Assembly: GCA_907165275.2 (NCBI GenBank)
Contig: OU015665.1
Location: 2,852,001-2,916,000, forward strand
Direction: 5' to 3'
Origin: Zygaena filipendulae
Lineage: Eukaryota > Arthropoda > Insecta > Lepidoptera > Zygaenidae
DNA: 64,000 nucleotides
A program made the position numbers and the translations under genes. Shown here piece after piece: positions 43,681 to 54,882 of the stretch (position 1 is its first letter; the number at the start of each line of letters is the position of its first letter). The notes beneath the pieces are model-generated. The model searched no databases, was not told the origin of the DNA, and saw only the letters and a list, made by a program, of their open reading frames with translations.

Positions 43681-44249
43681 ATCCCATCAAAAACAAACTT
43701 GTAAAAAAGTCCAAGTCTCGCAACTCACTTCTTCTACAGTAAAAAGTTGTGAGATCAATGTAATACCAAGTCGGTTAATTTATTCAGTGCCTACTTAAGG
43801 GTCCTTCTGTCTAAAGTTATCATGTTATAAGCTAATCTAATAACATTTTATAGTGACCATATCAAATTTAAAAACCTTTTATGTTTTAAATAGATTGATT
43901 GGCTTGGCGATCACGTGAACACACAATATATCTCACATGTAATACATAATTATGGTTCTAAATAATCTAATTTAATTATAATATGTATTACTTGTGAGAT
44001 ACATTGTGTTTTCACGTGATCGCCAAGCCAATCAATCTATTTAAAACATTAAAGGGTTTTAAATTTGATATGGTCACTATAAAATGTTATTAGATTAGCT
44101 TATAACATGATAACTTTAGACAGAAGGACCCTTAAGTAGGCACTGAATAAATTAACCGACTTGGTATTACATTGATCTCACAACTTTTTACTGTAGAAGA
44201 AGTGAGTTGCGAGACTTGGACTTTTTTACAAGTTTGTTTTTGATGGGAT
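43681..44249. repeat. 569-bp near-perfect palindrome (arms 268 bp, spacer 33 nt)
   Basis: 43681-43948 and 43982-44249 are reverse complements with five mismatches that I could count (about 98% identity) and no gaps. The left arm begins ATCCCATCAAAAACAAACTT. The spacer is A+T-rich. I saw no other copy of the arm, no target duplication and no family end motif. Either a snap-back inverted duplication or a foldback transposon would explain it. If transcribed it would form a long hairpin RNA. Confidence 0.9.
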
Positions 44250-44495
44250 CTCATTTCTTTTTGTAAATGGTCTTCCTCCTTTGAGCAATTTAGTCTACTT
44301 TAATAACTTGAAAGATTTTGGTACAACTTTATAATATATATAAACACATGCCCCATTCTTGCTTTTTCATTCCGTTGACCATTGTACCTTTGAACATAAT
44401 TATGTCTAGGTAACTATGTATCTACACTTTATATCTAGGTAGGTAACTATAGCTACACTTATTATTATTATTTATTAATATCTGGGCAACGGCTT

Positions 44496-44665
44496 AAATA
44501 GCTGTTCCCCGCGGTTTAACCCACGTTAATTTCGGAGATCCCGCGGGTATTCTGAGATAAAAGTACTACCCTATGACCTTTCCTGTACCCTTGACAACGT
44601 GTAGTATGCAATAATTAATTCACCCGCGTTGATATCAGAGTTCGCGCGGGAATTCCAGAAATGAA
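44496..44665 (+). repeat. Family H, two-headed form, plus strand
   Basis: AGCTGTTCCCCGCGGTTTAA head, CCTTTCCTGTACCCTTGACA, GTGTAGTATGCAATAATTAA, then a second head TTCACCCGCGTTGATATCAG and TTCGCGCGGGAATTCCAG. Confidence 0.75.
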
Positions 44666-44744
44666 TCCTAGCTAGATCGATTTATGGCCCCCGAAATCCC
44701 CTGTATACAAAATTTCATGAAAATCGTTGGAGCATTCAGATTAG

Positions 44745-44935
44745 GGTAATTTTATCTCGGAATTCCCGAAGGATCTCCGAAATTAACGCTGGTGAAATCT
44801 CATGAAATTTTGCATGCACGTTGTCAGGGGTAAAGAAAACCTAGGGATATAGGGTACTAACTACTTTGCATCTCTGAATTCCCGCGGTATCTCCGAAATT
44901 AACGCGGGTGAAACCGCGGGGAACAGCTAGTCTCA
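44745..44935 (-). repeat. Family H, two-headed form, minus strand
   Basis: CTCGGAATTCCCGAAGGATC, AACGCTGGTGAAATCTCATG, GCACGTTGTCAGGGGTAAAG, then AATTCCCGCGGTATCTCCGA, AACGCGGGTGAAACCGCGGG and AACAGCTAGT. It faces the plus copy, forming an inverted pair. Confidence 0.8.
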
Positions 44936-45050
44936 TATATTTATATGGGATTACAAAGTTATTTGTGCAGTTGGTACATATAACTGCATATATAACTTTG
45001 TAATTCCATACATTTATATGGGATTACAAAGTTATTTATGCAGTTAGTGT
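44936..45050. repeat. Direct and inverted repeats of an ATATGGGATTACAAAGTT unit
   Basis: ATATGGGATTACAAAGTTAT occurs at about 44945 and 45017, with AACTTTGTAATTCCATA inverted between them. Confidence 0.7.
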
Positions 45051-45540
45051 ATCTAGAAAACTGGACCGAAATTGCTAAATATTTTAATTTTTCCTTGATT
45101 TATACAATAAACACTAATTGTATTCTAAATTTCAAACTTCTATGTCTGCTAGAAGTGCTTTAGAATTTTGATGATCGGTCAGTGAGTGAGTGAGTGAGTG
45201 AGTGAGTGAGTGACCTACAAAATTAAGAAACTTTGACTAGTTATAATTCTTAAACTGCTGGTTCAAATCGAATGAAATTTAAATTATACCGTCTTTATAC
45301 AATACCTGCTTGTTTACTAAAAATTCAGGCTTCTAGTTTTATCCACAACGAAGTTATAGGGGGTCGAAAATGGCCTGAATTGCTTCGAGAAAAGGATAGT
45401 ACGGCCGTGCCGCTTTTGTTGCTCGACTTGGCGGGGGCACTGCCGTGCCCCCAGATAAATAAATTTGAAGCGCCTAATGCCTATATTATGCTCGGTTTTA
45501 TACTCATTATAACGACGTATAACGACGACGTTGTTTGACA
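45051..45540. repeat. Unclassified repeat with (GTGA)n
   Basis: A (GTGA)n microsatellite (45181-45213) follows GATGATCGGTCA. Then come CTGGTTCAAATCGAATGAAA, AGGGGGTCGAAAATGGCC and GCACTGCCGTGCCCCC (an imperfect palindrome). I recall similar GTGA-containing repeats in Lepidoptera, but no ends or domain can be assigned. Confidence 0.5.
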
Positions 45541-46449
45541 AGATTTATATTTTAACTTATTCCCATAGGACTGCCGAATCGATTATTACTTTTAAATTAC
45601 TTGTTTTATTTCGGAAAAAGTCCACTAGATTCTGAAATTACAGTACACTTAAAACCAACAAACAAAATACATATTTCTTTTGTACATTTGATAAGATAAA
45701 GATAAGATAAGAAAGATTTATTTAAGCAGAGCATTACAGAGCTTCAGCATCATTTGTAATTACATAAGTATTTGTTACCACGATATTTTCTTGTAGATAT
45801 ATTGTGAGATGCGTTCATAACTTTCTGCTGGCACATGCATTTCTGTAAACCTTACATACGATATTTAAATAACTCCACATTCATATTTATTATTAACTTT
45901 ATTTTAAAACTCGAATGTCAGAGACTTGTCGATGTTTTGAAATCGTAAATACGTTTGTATAATTTAAAAATGTATTACATTTTTTTAGTGTTCATTACGT
46001 AAGTTTACATCGCGTAAAAGTATATCTAGTCTATCACAACAGATAAATAGAGTAACTACTATTCCGAATAAAAAAACTCGAATATCGCACCCAACGTTAT
46101 GTTGATAATGGGGTTTGGTTGGCAGCCACTTAAATGGAATTTCTCTTTTACATAGAGAATAAATTTCTACACGATTTATTTGCTAAAAAAGACACGCAAA
46201 GTGATTTTGTCGGGGTTACGGGTGGGCATGTGCAGAATCGTGTGGTATGCAGTCAATTACGTGGCGAGGAGGAAAGTTTCAAGAAAAATACTGCTTTCGG
46301 TTCCCCCTACGGTAGGTGGAGATATGAGGAATAAAATAAAGTAAATAAACACACGCGTTTTTTTTTTCTACAAAATATAATGTTTAAATCATACAAAAAT
46401 TTGCATTACCTACTATGGGTAGGCATTGTGCAGTTAGTAAAAATACTTT
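45541..46449. other. Stretch without a recognised gene or repeat
   Basis: A short AAGATAAGATAAG tandem lies at about 45693-45713. 46200-46330 has balanced composition and an unrecognised open frame. Confidence 0.3.
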
Positions 46450-46560
46450 ATATTGCGACCTCGTGGTTTCACCTGCCTTGATTTGGGAGTTCCCGCGGAA
46501 ATTCCAGGTTAATTTATACTCTACACCCTTTCCTGTAGCCTTGACAACCTATACTCACCT
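46450..46560 (+). repeat. Family H copy, truncated
   Basis: GCGACCTCGTGGTTTCACCT, GGGAGTTCCCGCGGAAATTC, CCCTTTCCTGTAGCCTTGAC. Confidence 0.65.
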
Positions 46561-47261
46561 AAGTGGTTTTTGTTATTAATAACTTGATAACTGTTATTCA
46601 TTAAGAAGGAAAAACGGAAACATACCTATCAAATAATTTTACAATTATAAAATTTTTGTTTCTTTGAAAAAAATCACGAAACTGGGTGTTATATAGTTTT
46701 TTTTATATAAATATAGATTGTAATTGTAATTACAAGCGTGAAAGCGGACTCTTATTCTGACAGTGTAAAATCATCAGTTTTCCTGCGGGAATTTCAAAAA
46801 TTAACGAGGGCTTTGTCGTTTCCAATGATACTCAATTCTAAGATGTCGAATTTTATTATATTATTCAAAGATTTGCCCCATCACCGTGACTGAGTTTCGC
46901 CGGCGAGGGCGCTTTATTTAAAATGTATTTTCAATTTGGATAAGTCTGGCGGGGCGACCGGTTTGAAGAAAAATCCTGATCGCAGTTTAGCTTGGAGCAA
47001 ACTCCAGCAGAATTGAGGATAGTAGGTACGTACCGACATAAAATCGATGTTTGAATTACTCACTCAACTTTATCGTAAATTAGGTGTACCTACCTACTTA
47101 CCCGCCTCCACTTTTGTATTAACAAGTCCCTATCGACGAGCTTAGTGGAAGTAATTATTTATTATTCATCTTCATTGCATTCAGCACTTCGAGGGCTTTG
47201 CCTTATTTAATTTCAACAGAAATTAAGATTTTCATGTAATATTTATCAGATAAATATATAT
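46561..47261. other. Stretch with one family H scrap
   Basis: A minus-strand H head fragment lies at 46774-46812 (TTCCTGCGGGAATTTCAAAA). 46875-47000 is GC-richer (CGCCGGCGAGGGCG, GGCGGGGCGACCGG) and single-copy. Confidence 0.35.
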
Positions 47262-47420
47262 TACTAGCTGTCCCCCGCGGTTTCACTCGCGGTAATTCCG
47301 GAGTTCCCGCAGTAACTATCTTATCTTTTAAATTGGACCATATTATAAATGGTTACAAAATTTTATCAAAATCCGATCTGTAGTTTCGGAGTCCATCGCG
47401 GACAAACAACGTGACGCGTG
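47262..47420 (+). repeat. Family H copy, aberrant tail
   Basis: ACTAGCTGTCCCCCGCGGTT head, then TTTATCAAAATCCGATCTGT, AGTTTCGGAGTCCATCGCGG and ACAAACAACGTGACGCG. This tail does not match types 1-5. Confidence 0.7.
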
Positions 47421-47532
47421 ATTTATATATACATATATATTAAGATAAGATAGGTACATGTATTTTTATCTATACATATAATTCGGGTATTTTGGAAACG
47501 GTTTTTGTTACGAAATTGTATTTGTTATTGTT

Positions 47533-47580
47533 TTTTAAGTGGTGTTCAATAAAGAGTTTATATTATTATTATTGTACAAT
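47533..47580 (+). repeat. LINE 3'-end fragment
   Basis: TTTTTAAGTGGTGTTCAATA, AAGAGTTTATATTATTATTA: the polyadenylation-like AATAAAGAG and ATT repeats in plus orientation. Confidence 0.6.
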
Positions 47581-47631
47581 ATTTACTATTTGGGAAACCT
47601 TATTTCTGCCGTTTCGTCAAAAAAATTTCGT

Positions 47632-47953
47632 CCTGGGTAAAAAAATCAAAATTCTATTTAGTCCGTCAGTTAGATAATAAAAAAATAAAAGATACGTATT
47701 TTTTGCTTTTTTAAAATAATGGAAATATGCATAGATAAAGCGCATTAAAGTTTAGGGTGGGGGACTCGTGATGTCACAGCTCGCTATAACGTGCGAACAA
47801 ACTGTAGCGAGGCGTGACGTCATGTGAAATTTCGACTTGATATATCTCCGTTATTTTTTGGTTACATAAAAAATAAAAAAAATACGTGTCCAATATTTTT
47901 TAATAATCTACAAAACGGACTAAAAAAAAAAATTTAGGAAACTAGCCTATTGT
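47632..47953 (+). mobile_element. Family M1 MITE
   Basis: Nearly identical to 19400-19733 from CCTGGGTAAAAAAATCAAAA to AGGAAACTAGCCTATTG. The outermost left ~15 bases are lost or changed. TGACGTCA at 47815-47822; the second site is mutated to TGATGTCA. Confidence 0.85.
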
Positions 47954-50539
47954 ATTCGAAATTTCACGCTCATGTAAGAAAAATCATTGCTTTCCTCCCC
48001 TGCGTCGGAGACCGATACTTTTTCACTTATTACTCTTTCATTTTCGGTTTTTATGACGTCATAATAATAAGTTATGTGAGAAATCAGCCGGCTTCTATGC
48101 GCTATATCACACGTCATAGATTCTCATAACGCAGCTGGTTTCACTCAACTTTATTCGTTCAAATCGTTTATTTGATAAATTACAAAGAAACTGTGTCGAA
48201 TACGTCCGTGGTTGGTCGTGGAAACATTCTAGATGTTAGTAATTTACCCAAAAATGAAGGCAGTTTTGTCTTTGACAAGTTTCTGATGTTTTTTTTTATT
48301 AATATTGTTTTTTTTTACTTCAAATTATAGAATATATTTTATAAAGAATAGAATAAGCGTCTCGTCATTAGGAGTATAATATTATTGTCAGCTGTGAACC
48401 ATAAAATGTTGAGGTCACGGAACGAAAGTACCCAAATACATTTTCACGTTTCAATACATTCATACGAGTCTCGTAAATAACATAACATTATTTGCACATA
48501 AAAATATTTTATTACTCTATTGCACAAGATCTGTGGGTTTATACCGTTAAAATAACATTTTCATTTGCAATATTATTATTTACGAGATAATTGCGTTGGT
48601 CGGGTTTTTCGATTACGCATTTGTTATTTATAAACACAAGATAGTTGATTACCAGTATCTATAACAGGGATTGTTGACTTGTACTGACCCTATACAAGAA
48701 ATAAAAACAATCGGCAATAGTAAATATTATACCCACAAAAGTTAGTTTACTTGTCTCGCGCGGCGCATGCGTAATGACACGCCGCCCACGCACAAATCGA
48801 TTGTTTTTGTGTTTAAATTTCGAATGAAACTATCGCTCTATGTATTGAACTTACGACCCTATTTCACGTACAGTATGAAATATTCTGTACTCATGTAGAC
48901 CTTGGCGTTTGTTTGCGCTCTTCAAAAATAGAGCAGTTAAATAGTTAGCGTTTAACACACTAGTCCACTAACATTTAAACGAGTTGTAAAACAATATATT
49001 ATGTATTACTGTACAGACACTGTGTACACTGGATTACAGAAGTGTGTACGTACTTATAAGTGGATCAAAGCTTTATTTAATTTATAAATCAGTTGGTTCG
49101 CGCAATTTCACCTGCATGTCATTCTTTTCACCCTTAAATCCTGATTTTAAAAAAAATCTGAAATAATGTGTTCCATTTTTTTTAAAAAAAGGTCAAACAT
49201 CGACTGCCACGACTTAAACTTATAACGACTCGACTTAACTATAACGGTACATCCCCTTTCTCCAAAAATGCTTTATAAATTATTTAAAATATAATGATTT
49301 CAATATTATGATAATTTACAAAGTTTACTCAGCAACATTTAATAAATAGATATTCCATACAATTCAGATACGAATGCACTATGTGGATATATAAACAAAA
49401 GATTACAATATATTATATTCAGTATGTACATTAATTATAATGTTCCATTATTGACATAAGAAACTCTTTTGAATGTATTCATGAGCTTTGGTTCGACTGT
49501 GGTACGACTGTGATGGCTAGTTGTTTTGCTAAATTCGCCCAAGGTGGCGTAATTATTAAAAAAAGAAATGTTTATTTTAGCGGTCTGGAAAATATCACTT
49601 TTCGACAAGCGTACGATTATGTTTCTGTAGGTAATATAAACGATCAAATAATGAAATTTACCATCTAGCTAGCTGGCCATCTAATATCTTCAAGTTGAAA
49701 ATCTGTCGCCAAGATTCTAACAGTGTGATCCGGCAGCCTCACATGAAAGCCAGCTCCCACTCCAGGTTATAGGTGCGTTTATAATCTTCGACCATACTCC
49801 CATAACATCACGTGATTTGTGGAAAAACGTGGAAAACGACTAGCTTGTTCACAATAAAAAAAAAGAAATATACTAGAAAAAAATGGATACCTATTTAGTA
49901 TATTGATATTTTAATATTTGTTTTTCTAACAAAACGAAGGTGTTTTCCGTTTCGTCAGTCGTCTGAAAAGGATGAATCCTTACCGATTACTTATTCACGA
50001 AAGGTTATTTAATATACAAATATTGGTGCTTACTGCCTACGCTACGTCTTTGAAGATGTTATTGATTTGTGAAGTCTGCAATCCGCGACTTGACGTGGGC
50101 GGCTGTTATGCGGTTTTCACTGCTGATTTTACTATCTGTAGGTACGTATACATTTTTGATTAACAGGCTAGACGTCACCACGGTTCACCCGATGTTAAGT
50201 TGTCGTGTGGTTGAAGATTGTAAACAGCTAGCCTTCAATATTTTGAAACGTTTATATATGTACGTAACTACGTATATATTAGCCTGAATGCACACGAACC
50301 AACGCCAGCCAGATCGTCTGGAAATTAACCAGGATGGCGAAAGAGAAAGTGATATCATCAAATATATAAAGATGCCAAATAAAGATAGTGTCTGTCTATA
50401 TCTAAAAACCTTGTGTACTGAATTCATGTCCCGAAAACGTTGCTATTTCTTATACTATACAGATGGACGCGGCAAGGGATTTTGTTTTGTTCTAGCAATA
50501 AGTTAAATTATACCTACGTAATACCCTTTAATTAGCATA
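47954..50539. other. 2.6 kb mostly single-copy
   Basis: Contains an internal S1 SINE fragment (49668-49770), a GCGCATGCG NRF-1-like core at 48763-48771 in a GC-rich patch, and several unrecognised short open frames at 49972-50506. Confidence 0.4.
49668..49770 (+). repeat. S1 SINE internal fragment
   Basis: CTAGCTGGCCATCTAATATC, AAAATCTGTCGCCAAGATTC, TGTGATCCGGCAGCCTCACA, TGAAAGCCAGCTCCCA: diverged body of S1 without head or tail. Confidence 0.65.
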
Positions 50540-50672
50540 CCTACAGTAATCAGTCTTCGGGCATGCAAAATTATATCTTCGGGTATACAAATTTTTAAGA
50601 TGATCGGTTGAGTAGTGGCGTGAAAGCGTACAAACAAACAACTCACTTTCGCATTTATATTAGTAAGGATAT
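50540..50672 (+). repeat. Family H tail, type 1
   Basis: TTCGGGTATACAAATTTTTA, GATGATCGGTTGAGTAGTGG, CGTGAAAGCGTACAAACAAA, TTCGCATTTATATTAGTAAG. No head. Confidence 0.7.
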
Positions 50673-51195
50673 AGGAGTTTTAGATTATCATATCGAATAC
50701 CTAAAAAAAAAACATAAAATTATTGATTGACGTAAAAAAAAGGTATCATGAAATATGAGCGTTAATTTATATTTTGATTAGGTATATATCAGCATGAATT
50801 ATCGATGGCTTTCAATACGACTCTCGTACCTTAAAACTATAATTTTAATTACATAAAATAAATATTTGAATTAATTACTCAACGGTAGTGCAACTCGGCA
50901 AGCGAAACCGCGGCCAACGACTCTTGAATATTTTAATACCGTACGTTACCCAAGCAACAACAATTCTTACCCAGTTTAAATTTTACAGGAATTAAAACGG
51001 AACGGTAAAAATACACAAACACTTTCGTTGCTGACTATTAAGTCCATTTGGTTTATAATTATGTGCAAGGCATGTAATGGAAATATATAGCGAGCGCGCT
51101 GCACGAGCCATTGTTTTTTTTTCTGTTAAATATATACAATTGTGTGGTTTTTAGTACCCACGATGGTCATCAGTTACTATCAGTGATATTTATAT
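50673..51195. other. Apparently unique DNA
   Basis: No repeat was recognised. 50880-50960 is GC-richer. Confidence 0.3.
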
Positions 51196-51436
51196 CCATA
51201 TAATGTCAATAGTGTGTTAACCCACAATGGAGTCAATTTGAAAAAATCATGTTTCAAGATTATAGCGCCATTTTTTATATTTTTTTTTTTTACGTTCAAC
51301 ATTTTGTTGGTATTTAAACAATTTAATAAGGTGAACACATAAATAATTAAAAAAACGTTCTCTAACTCCAAATTTAAAGCTCTTTATATCAATAACATAA
51401 TTTTGTAGGTTAACGTGTTTTTGCTAATCGGCGTCC
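51196..51436. mobile_element. Family M4 MITE, diverged
   Basis: GTCAATAGTGTGTTAACCCA at left, GTTAACGTGTTTTTGCTAAT and GGCGTCC at right. ATAT flanks both sides (51192-51195, 51437-51440). It includes ATTATAGCGCCATTTTTT. Confidence 0.8.
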
Positions 51437-52302
51437 ATATAATTTGGGTTTTGTATAGTTCGGCTTGACATCTCTCATCATTAGAAGTTGACGTCAGTTG
51501 ATAATGAATTTACGGTTGATCTTCTGAAAAGGGGTAGAAGAACACTTAGTAGAGATACTAAAAGCCTTCCAGCAGCTGTTCTTTTCTATTTTCTCAATAA
51601 TTTATACATTTTTCAGTTTTGTTTGGTTTAACATGACTGATTACGATTTTAGATAGTGTTAAACAGTTTTTTTATAGGTTCTATATTGGCTAAAATCAGC
51701 ATTTATATTTGAGATATTTGTTTAGCACCTGGTCGAAACTTCAAAGAGATGTTTGTAAAGGTTTATTTTTTATGGAGTTTTATACAAACCTAATGGTTGT
51801 GTTACAATCTTGAGTAACGTCGACGAAGATATTTTACTTATTTGCTTTAAAGTATGCTTTTATTCCACTTTTTATGCGCATTCGCTGATTAGGTGCAATA
51901 AAATGCCGCTCCTGTGCTCGTTATACCATTTTATGGCTGCCATTCAAATCGCGCCCTTAAAATGTAAATAAAACTCTATTACAAACATTCTACTTTCATT
52001 TGGTTTGCATAATGTTCCGGGGCTCTCCATCTGTTGGAAAAGTCCTCGTATTAGCTCTTCGTCGAGATGGCTAAAAAAAACCAAAGATACCTATCTACCG
52101 ATAAATTATGTGGTCTTTGCCAGTCAATCTTTTGACAAAGACTAATTAAACAACTAATTAATTTCTAAAATACAGTGAAAATTGGTCATACACCACCAAA
52201 TAGTAGTGGTCCAATTGCATTTTATCACGTTGAATTCGGTTTCAGTTTATAAACCGATCGTTAACATTTATGGAAATTCGATACGTGATGGTTTCGTATT
52301 TA
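51437..52302. other. Stretch without a recognised gene or repeat
   Basis: Single-copy in appearance, with no domain found. Confidence 0.3.
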
Positions 52303-52480
52303 AAACCAGCTGATGCCCGCGATTTTACTCGCGTGATATCAGGATTCTCCAAAGCATTATTTTATGCATTGGGATAAATGAAAGCATCCTTTATGCTAAC
52401 TAAGAATAAAAACTACCTGTGATAAGTTTTATTCTAATCAGTCTGTTAGTTTTTGCAGACAGACGAATATTTCAAACAAT
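52303..52480 (+). repeat. Family H-like copy, diverged
   Basis: CCAGCTGATGCCCGCGATTT, TACTCGCGTGATATCAGGAT, TTGGGATAAATGAAAGC, TTTTGCAGACAGACGAATA. Confidence 0.55.
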
Positions 52481-52564
52481 AAAACCCAACTTATTTTTCA
52501 TCTCCCAATCATACTTTTGCGCACTATACCTAGGTACGTAGCAAGTTTACAAATTTATTCTCTG

Positions 52565-52820
52565 ATCACGTGTATGCTTTCTTGAAGTAAAAGCGTTAAA
52601 GCGTGACAAACAAACTCAAATTCGCATTTATAATAAAACATCCGCGTGAACACTCTTTGCTCCGAAAACATAAAAATAACATAGTATACTCATGATGAAA
52701 TTTTTCATGTAATGTACGTGGTCAGTGGTACCCACAGGAAAGGACATAGGGTAGGTACTTTTGTATGGGAATTCCCGCAGACAATCCGGAAATCCGGATG
52801 AAATAACGGGAAACAGTTAC
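52565..52820. repeat. Two family H pieces in opposite orientation
   Basis: A plus tail (TAAAGCGTGACAAACAAACT, ATTCGCATTTATAATAAAA) at 52570-52638 and a minus head with middle (GGAAAGGACATAGGGTAGGT, ATTCCCGCAGACAATCCGGA, GAAACAGTTAC) at 52730-52822. Confidence 0.6.
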
Positions 52821-52904
52821 AGTCTATGTAACTGCGTTTGTATGTCTCGGGACTTATTGAGTTACTTGACATATTATAGGTACGCGACGTATAAAAGCTT
52901 AAAT

Positions 52905-53335
52905 GGATCCCGATAGGCAAAAACATGTTACCCCACAAAATTAAGTTATTGAACGCTTTTTTGGTAGTTAGAGAACGTTATTTAATTATACATTTACCTT
53001 ATTGCAATGTTTAAATACCAACATGATTTTAACCGTCAAAAAAAATTTTGATACAAAATGGCGTTGTAAGTCCCCATGAAACCGCGCGGGACGGCCCCGC
53101 GCGGTTTCACCCGCGATAATTTCGAAATTCCCCTTTTCATCTCCTTAGGGGTTGAATTTACAAAAATCCTTTGTTATCGGATGCCTACGTCATACAAAGA
53201 ACACACCCTCCAAGTTTCAGGTCTCTGCGATCAGCGGTTTAGGCTGTGCGTCGATCCATCAGTCATTCAAGACAAAGCATTTTAAATGTATAGATAGCTC
53301 CAGTGAGGGTTAAAACACCATTGCTATCTATATCC
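52905..53335. mobile_element. Family M4 MITE split by a family H insertion
   Basis: Left part GGATCCCGATAGGCAAAAAC to about 53072; right part CCAGTGAGGGTTAAAACACC to ATATCC (53335). AAAT flanks both sides (52901-52904, 53336-53339). The split falls after AAAATGGCGTTGTAAG. Confidence 0.85.
53077..53295 (+). repeat. Family H copy, tail type 5, inside M4
   Basis: It opens with a 14-bp foldback: TGAAACCGCGCGGG (53077-53090) and its complement CCCGCGCGGTTTCA (53096-53109). Then the head and the type-5 tail (CATACAAAGAACACACCCTC, GGTCTCTGCGATCAGCGGTT, TGTGCGTCGATCC, TATAGATAG). Confidence 0.8.
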
Positions 53336-54554
53336 AAATATGCATTGCTATATGCACAAAAAATATCATGGCGCAGTGAATTATTTTACAAATGGCAAAA
53401 GAATATTATAAAGTTAATATAATACCTATGCAATGTACAGATAAAAGCCTCGTCGTTCCCTCTATTAGGTACTTGTTCAAAATGAAATCTTTTCCAAGTC
53501 AATATAAATCAATTGTACAAGTTAAGCAAAGGAACCGCTGACCTGTATTGTCTTTGATACGACTCGGATAAAGAATTTTTAATAAAACTTTTATTTTTTG
53601 CTCAAAGCTAACAGAATCTTCCTTTTTATTAGGTAATTAAACAAGGAGGATATTGTTACAAAATTCCTTTGTCTTGAATCTCATGAAAATATTATGAAAT
53701 GATTTTATTAAATTTAAACGATTAGTTGTAAAATTTAAACGAAGTCCGGTGTTGTTTTGTCTATTGCACAGGCACACGTTTTTATTGATTTTCATTTATG
53801 GTAACTGCGTAAAAATGCTTAAACCTTCAAACTATGTGAACTTAGTTTTATACAAGAAGTTATTCAAAACAGTTGAGAAAGGACGTGATTTACTTACGTT
53901 ACTGTATAAAACTCAAAAGTAGCTAAGAATATTTAGTTTATCAATTTTACCAGTAGAATTGGTTCAACCAGCTTAATAAACAGTTGAATAAAGCTGCAAA
54001 ATAAACTCTTTATTATTCAAAAATACCGAAAACCGGGCTCGCTCTGGATATTTAAAGTTTTAATGTTTGGTTTTTGGAAAATATACGCAAGCTTCACGAC
54101 TAAAACATAGGGCGCAGTTTATCGCAAGTTTGAAAAGCTGTTGCCAACGCAAACATTAATTAAACTAAGCTCGGCCTACAACGTATCGTCTAAAACTAAC
54201 TCTGCTTTTAACCTCCCGTCATAGGAACTTGTTGAGTAGCTCTAGTTTATTTATGGGAAATTTAAAATGCATAACTTTATCAAATAATAATTTCAATGTG
54301 GTATGGTCATAAGGACAAATGTTTTACCTCATTGGATGCCATGAAATTTTGAAAACTACTTAACCTATGAAGCAAGACGGTAGTAGTAGTTTATGGGGAG
54401 TAGACGTCTGCTGAGAAAGTATTTTCATCTCGGAGTTCCCGAGAGGATCTATTTGGTGAAATCATAGGGAAGCATAATCTTGGGTACATTGTATAGACGC
54501 AGATGAAATGTCTCACATCTGTGACTTAGGAGTCAGCATAGATATTACTAAAGA
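53336..54554. other. Mostly unique DNA
   Basis: One weak minus-strand H head scrap at 54428-54475 (TCGGAGTTCCCGAGAGGATC). No gene was recognised. Confidence 0.35.
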
Positions 54555-54882
54555 TAATTGGCTACTTGACTAAATTCTTTTTAGTCCGTCGTGTAGATTA
54601 GTAAAAAATATTGGACACGTATTTTTTCTTTTTTTACGTAATCAAAAAATAACGGCGATGCATTGAGTTGAAATTTCGCGTGACGTCACAAGCCGGTGCA
54701 GTTTGTACGGGGCTTATACTGAATAATGATGTCACGTGTCCCCCACCCTAAACTTTAATGCGCTTTATCTATGTTTATTTTCATTAATTTGAAAAAGCAA
54801 AAAATACCTGTCTATTATTTTTTTATTTTGTACCTGACAGACTTTAGAATTTGGAATTTAATACCCTGGAGAATACCCAATT
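54555..54882 (-). mobile_element. Family M1 MITE
   Basis: AATTGGCTACTTGAC at left and GAATACCCAATT at right. TGACGTCA at 54681-54688; the second site reads TGATGTCA. CCTAAACTTTAATGCGCTTT and ACCTGACAGACTTTAGAAT follow. Confidence 0.85.
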
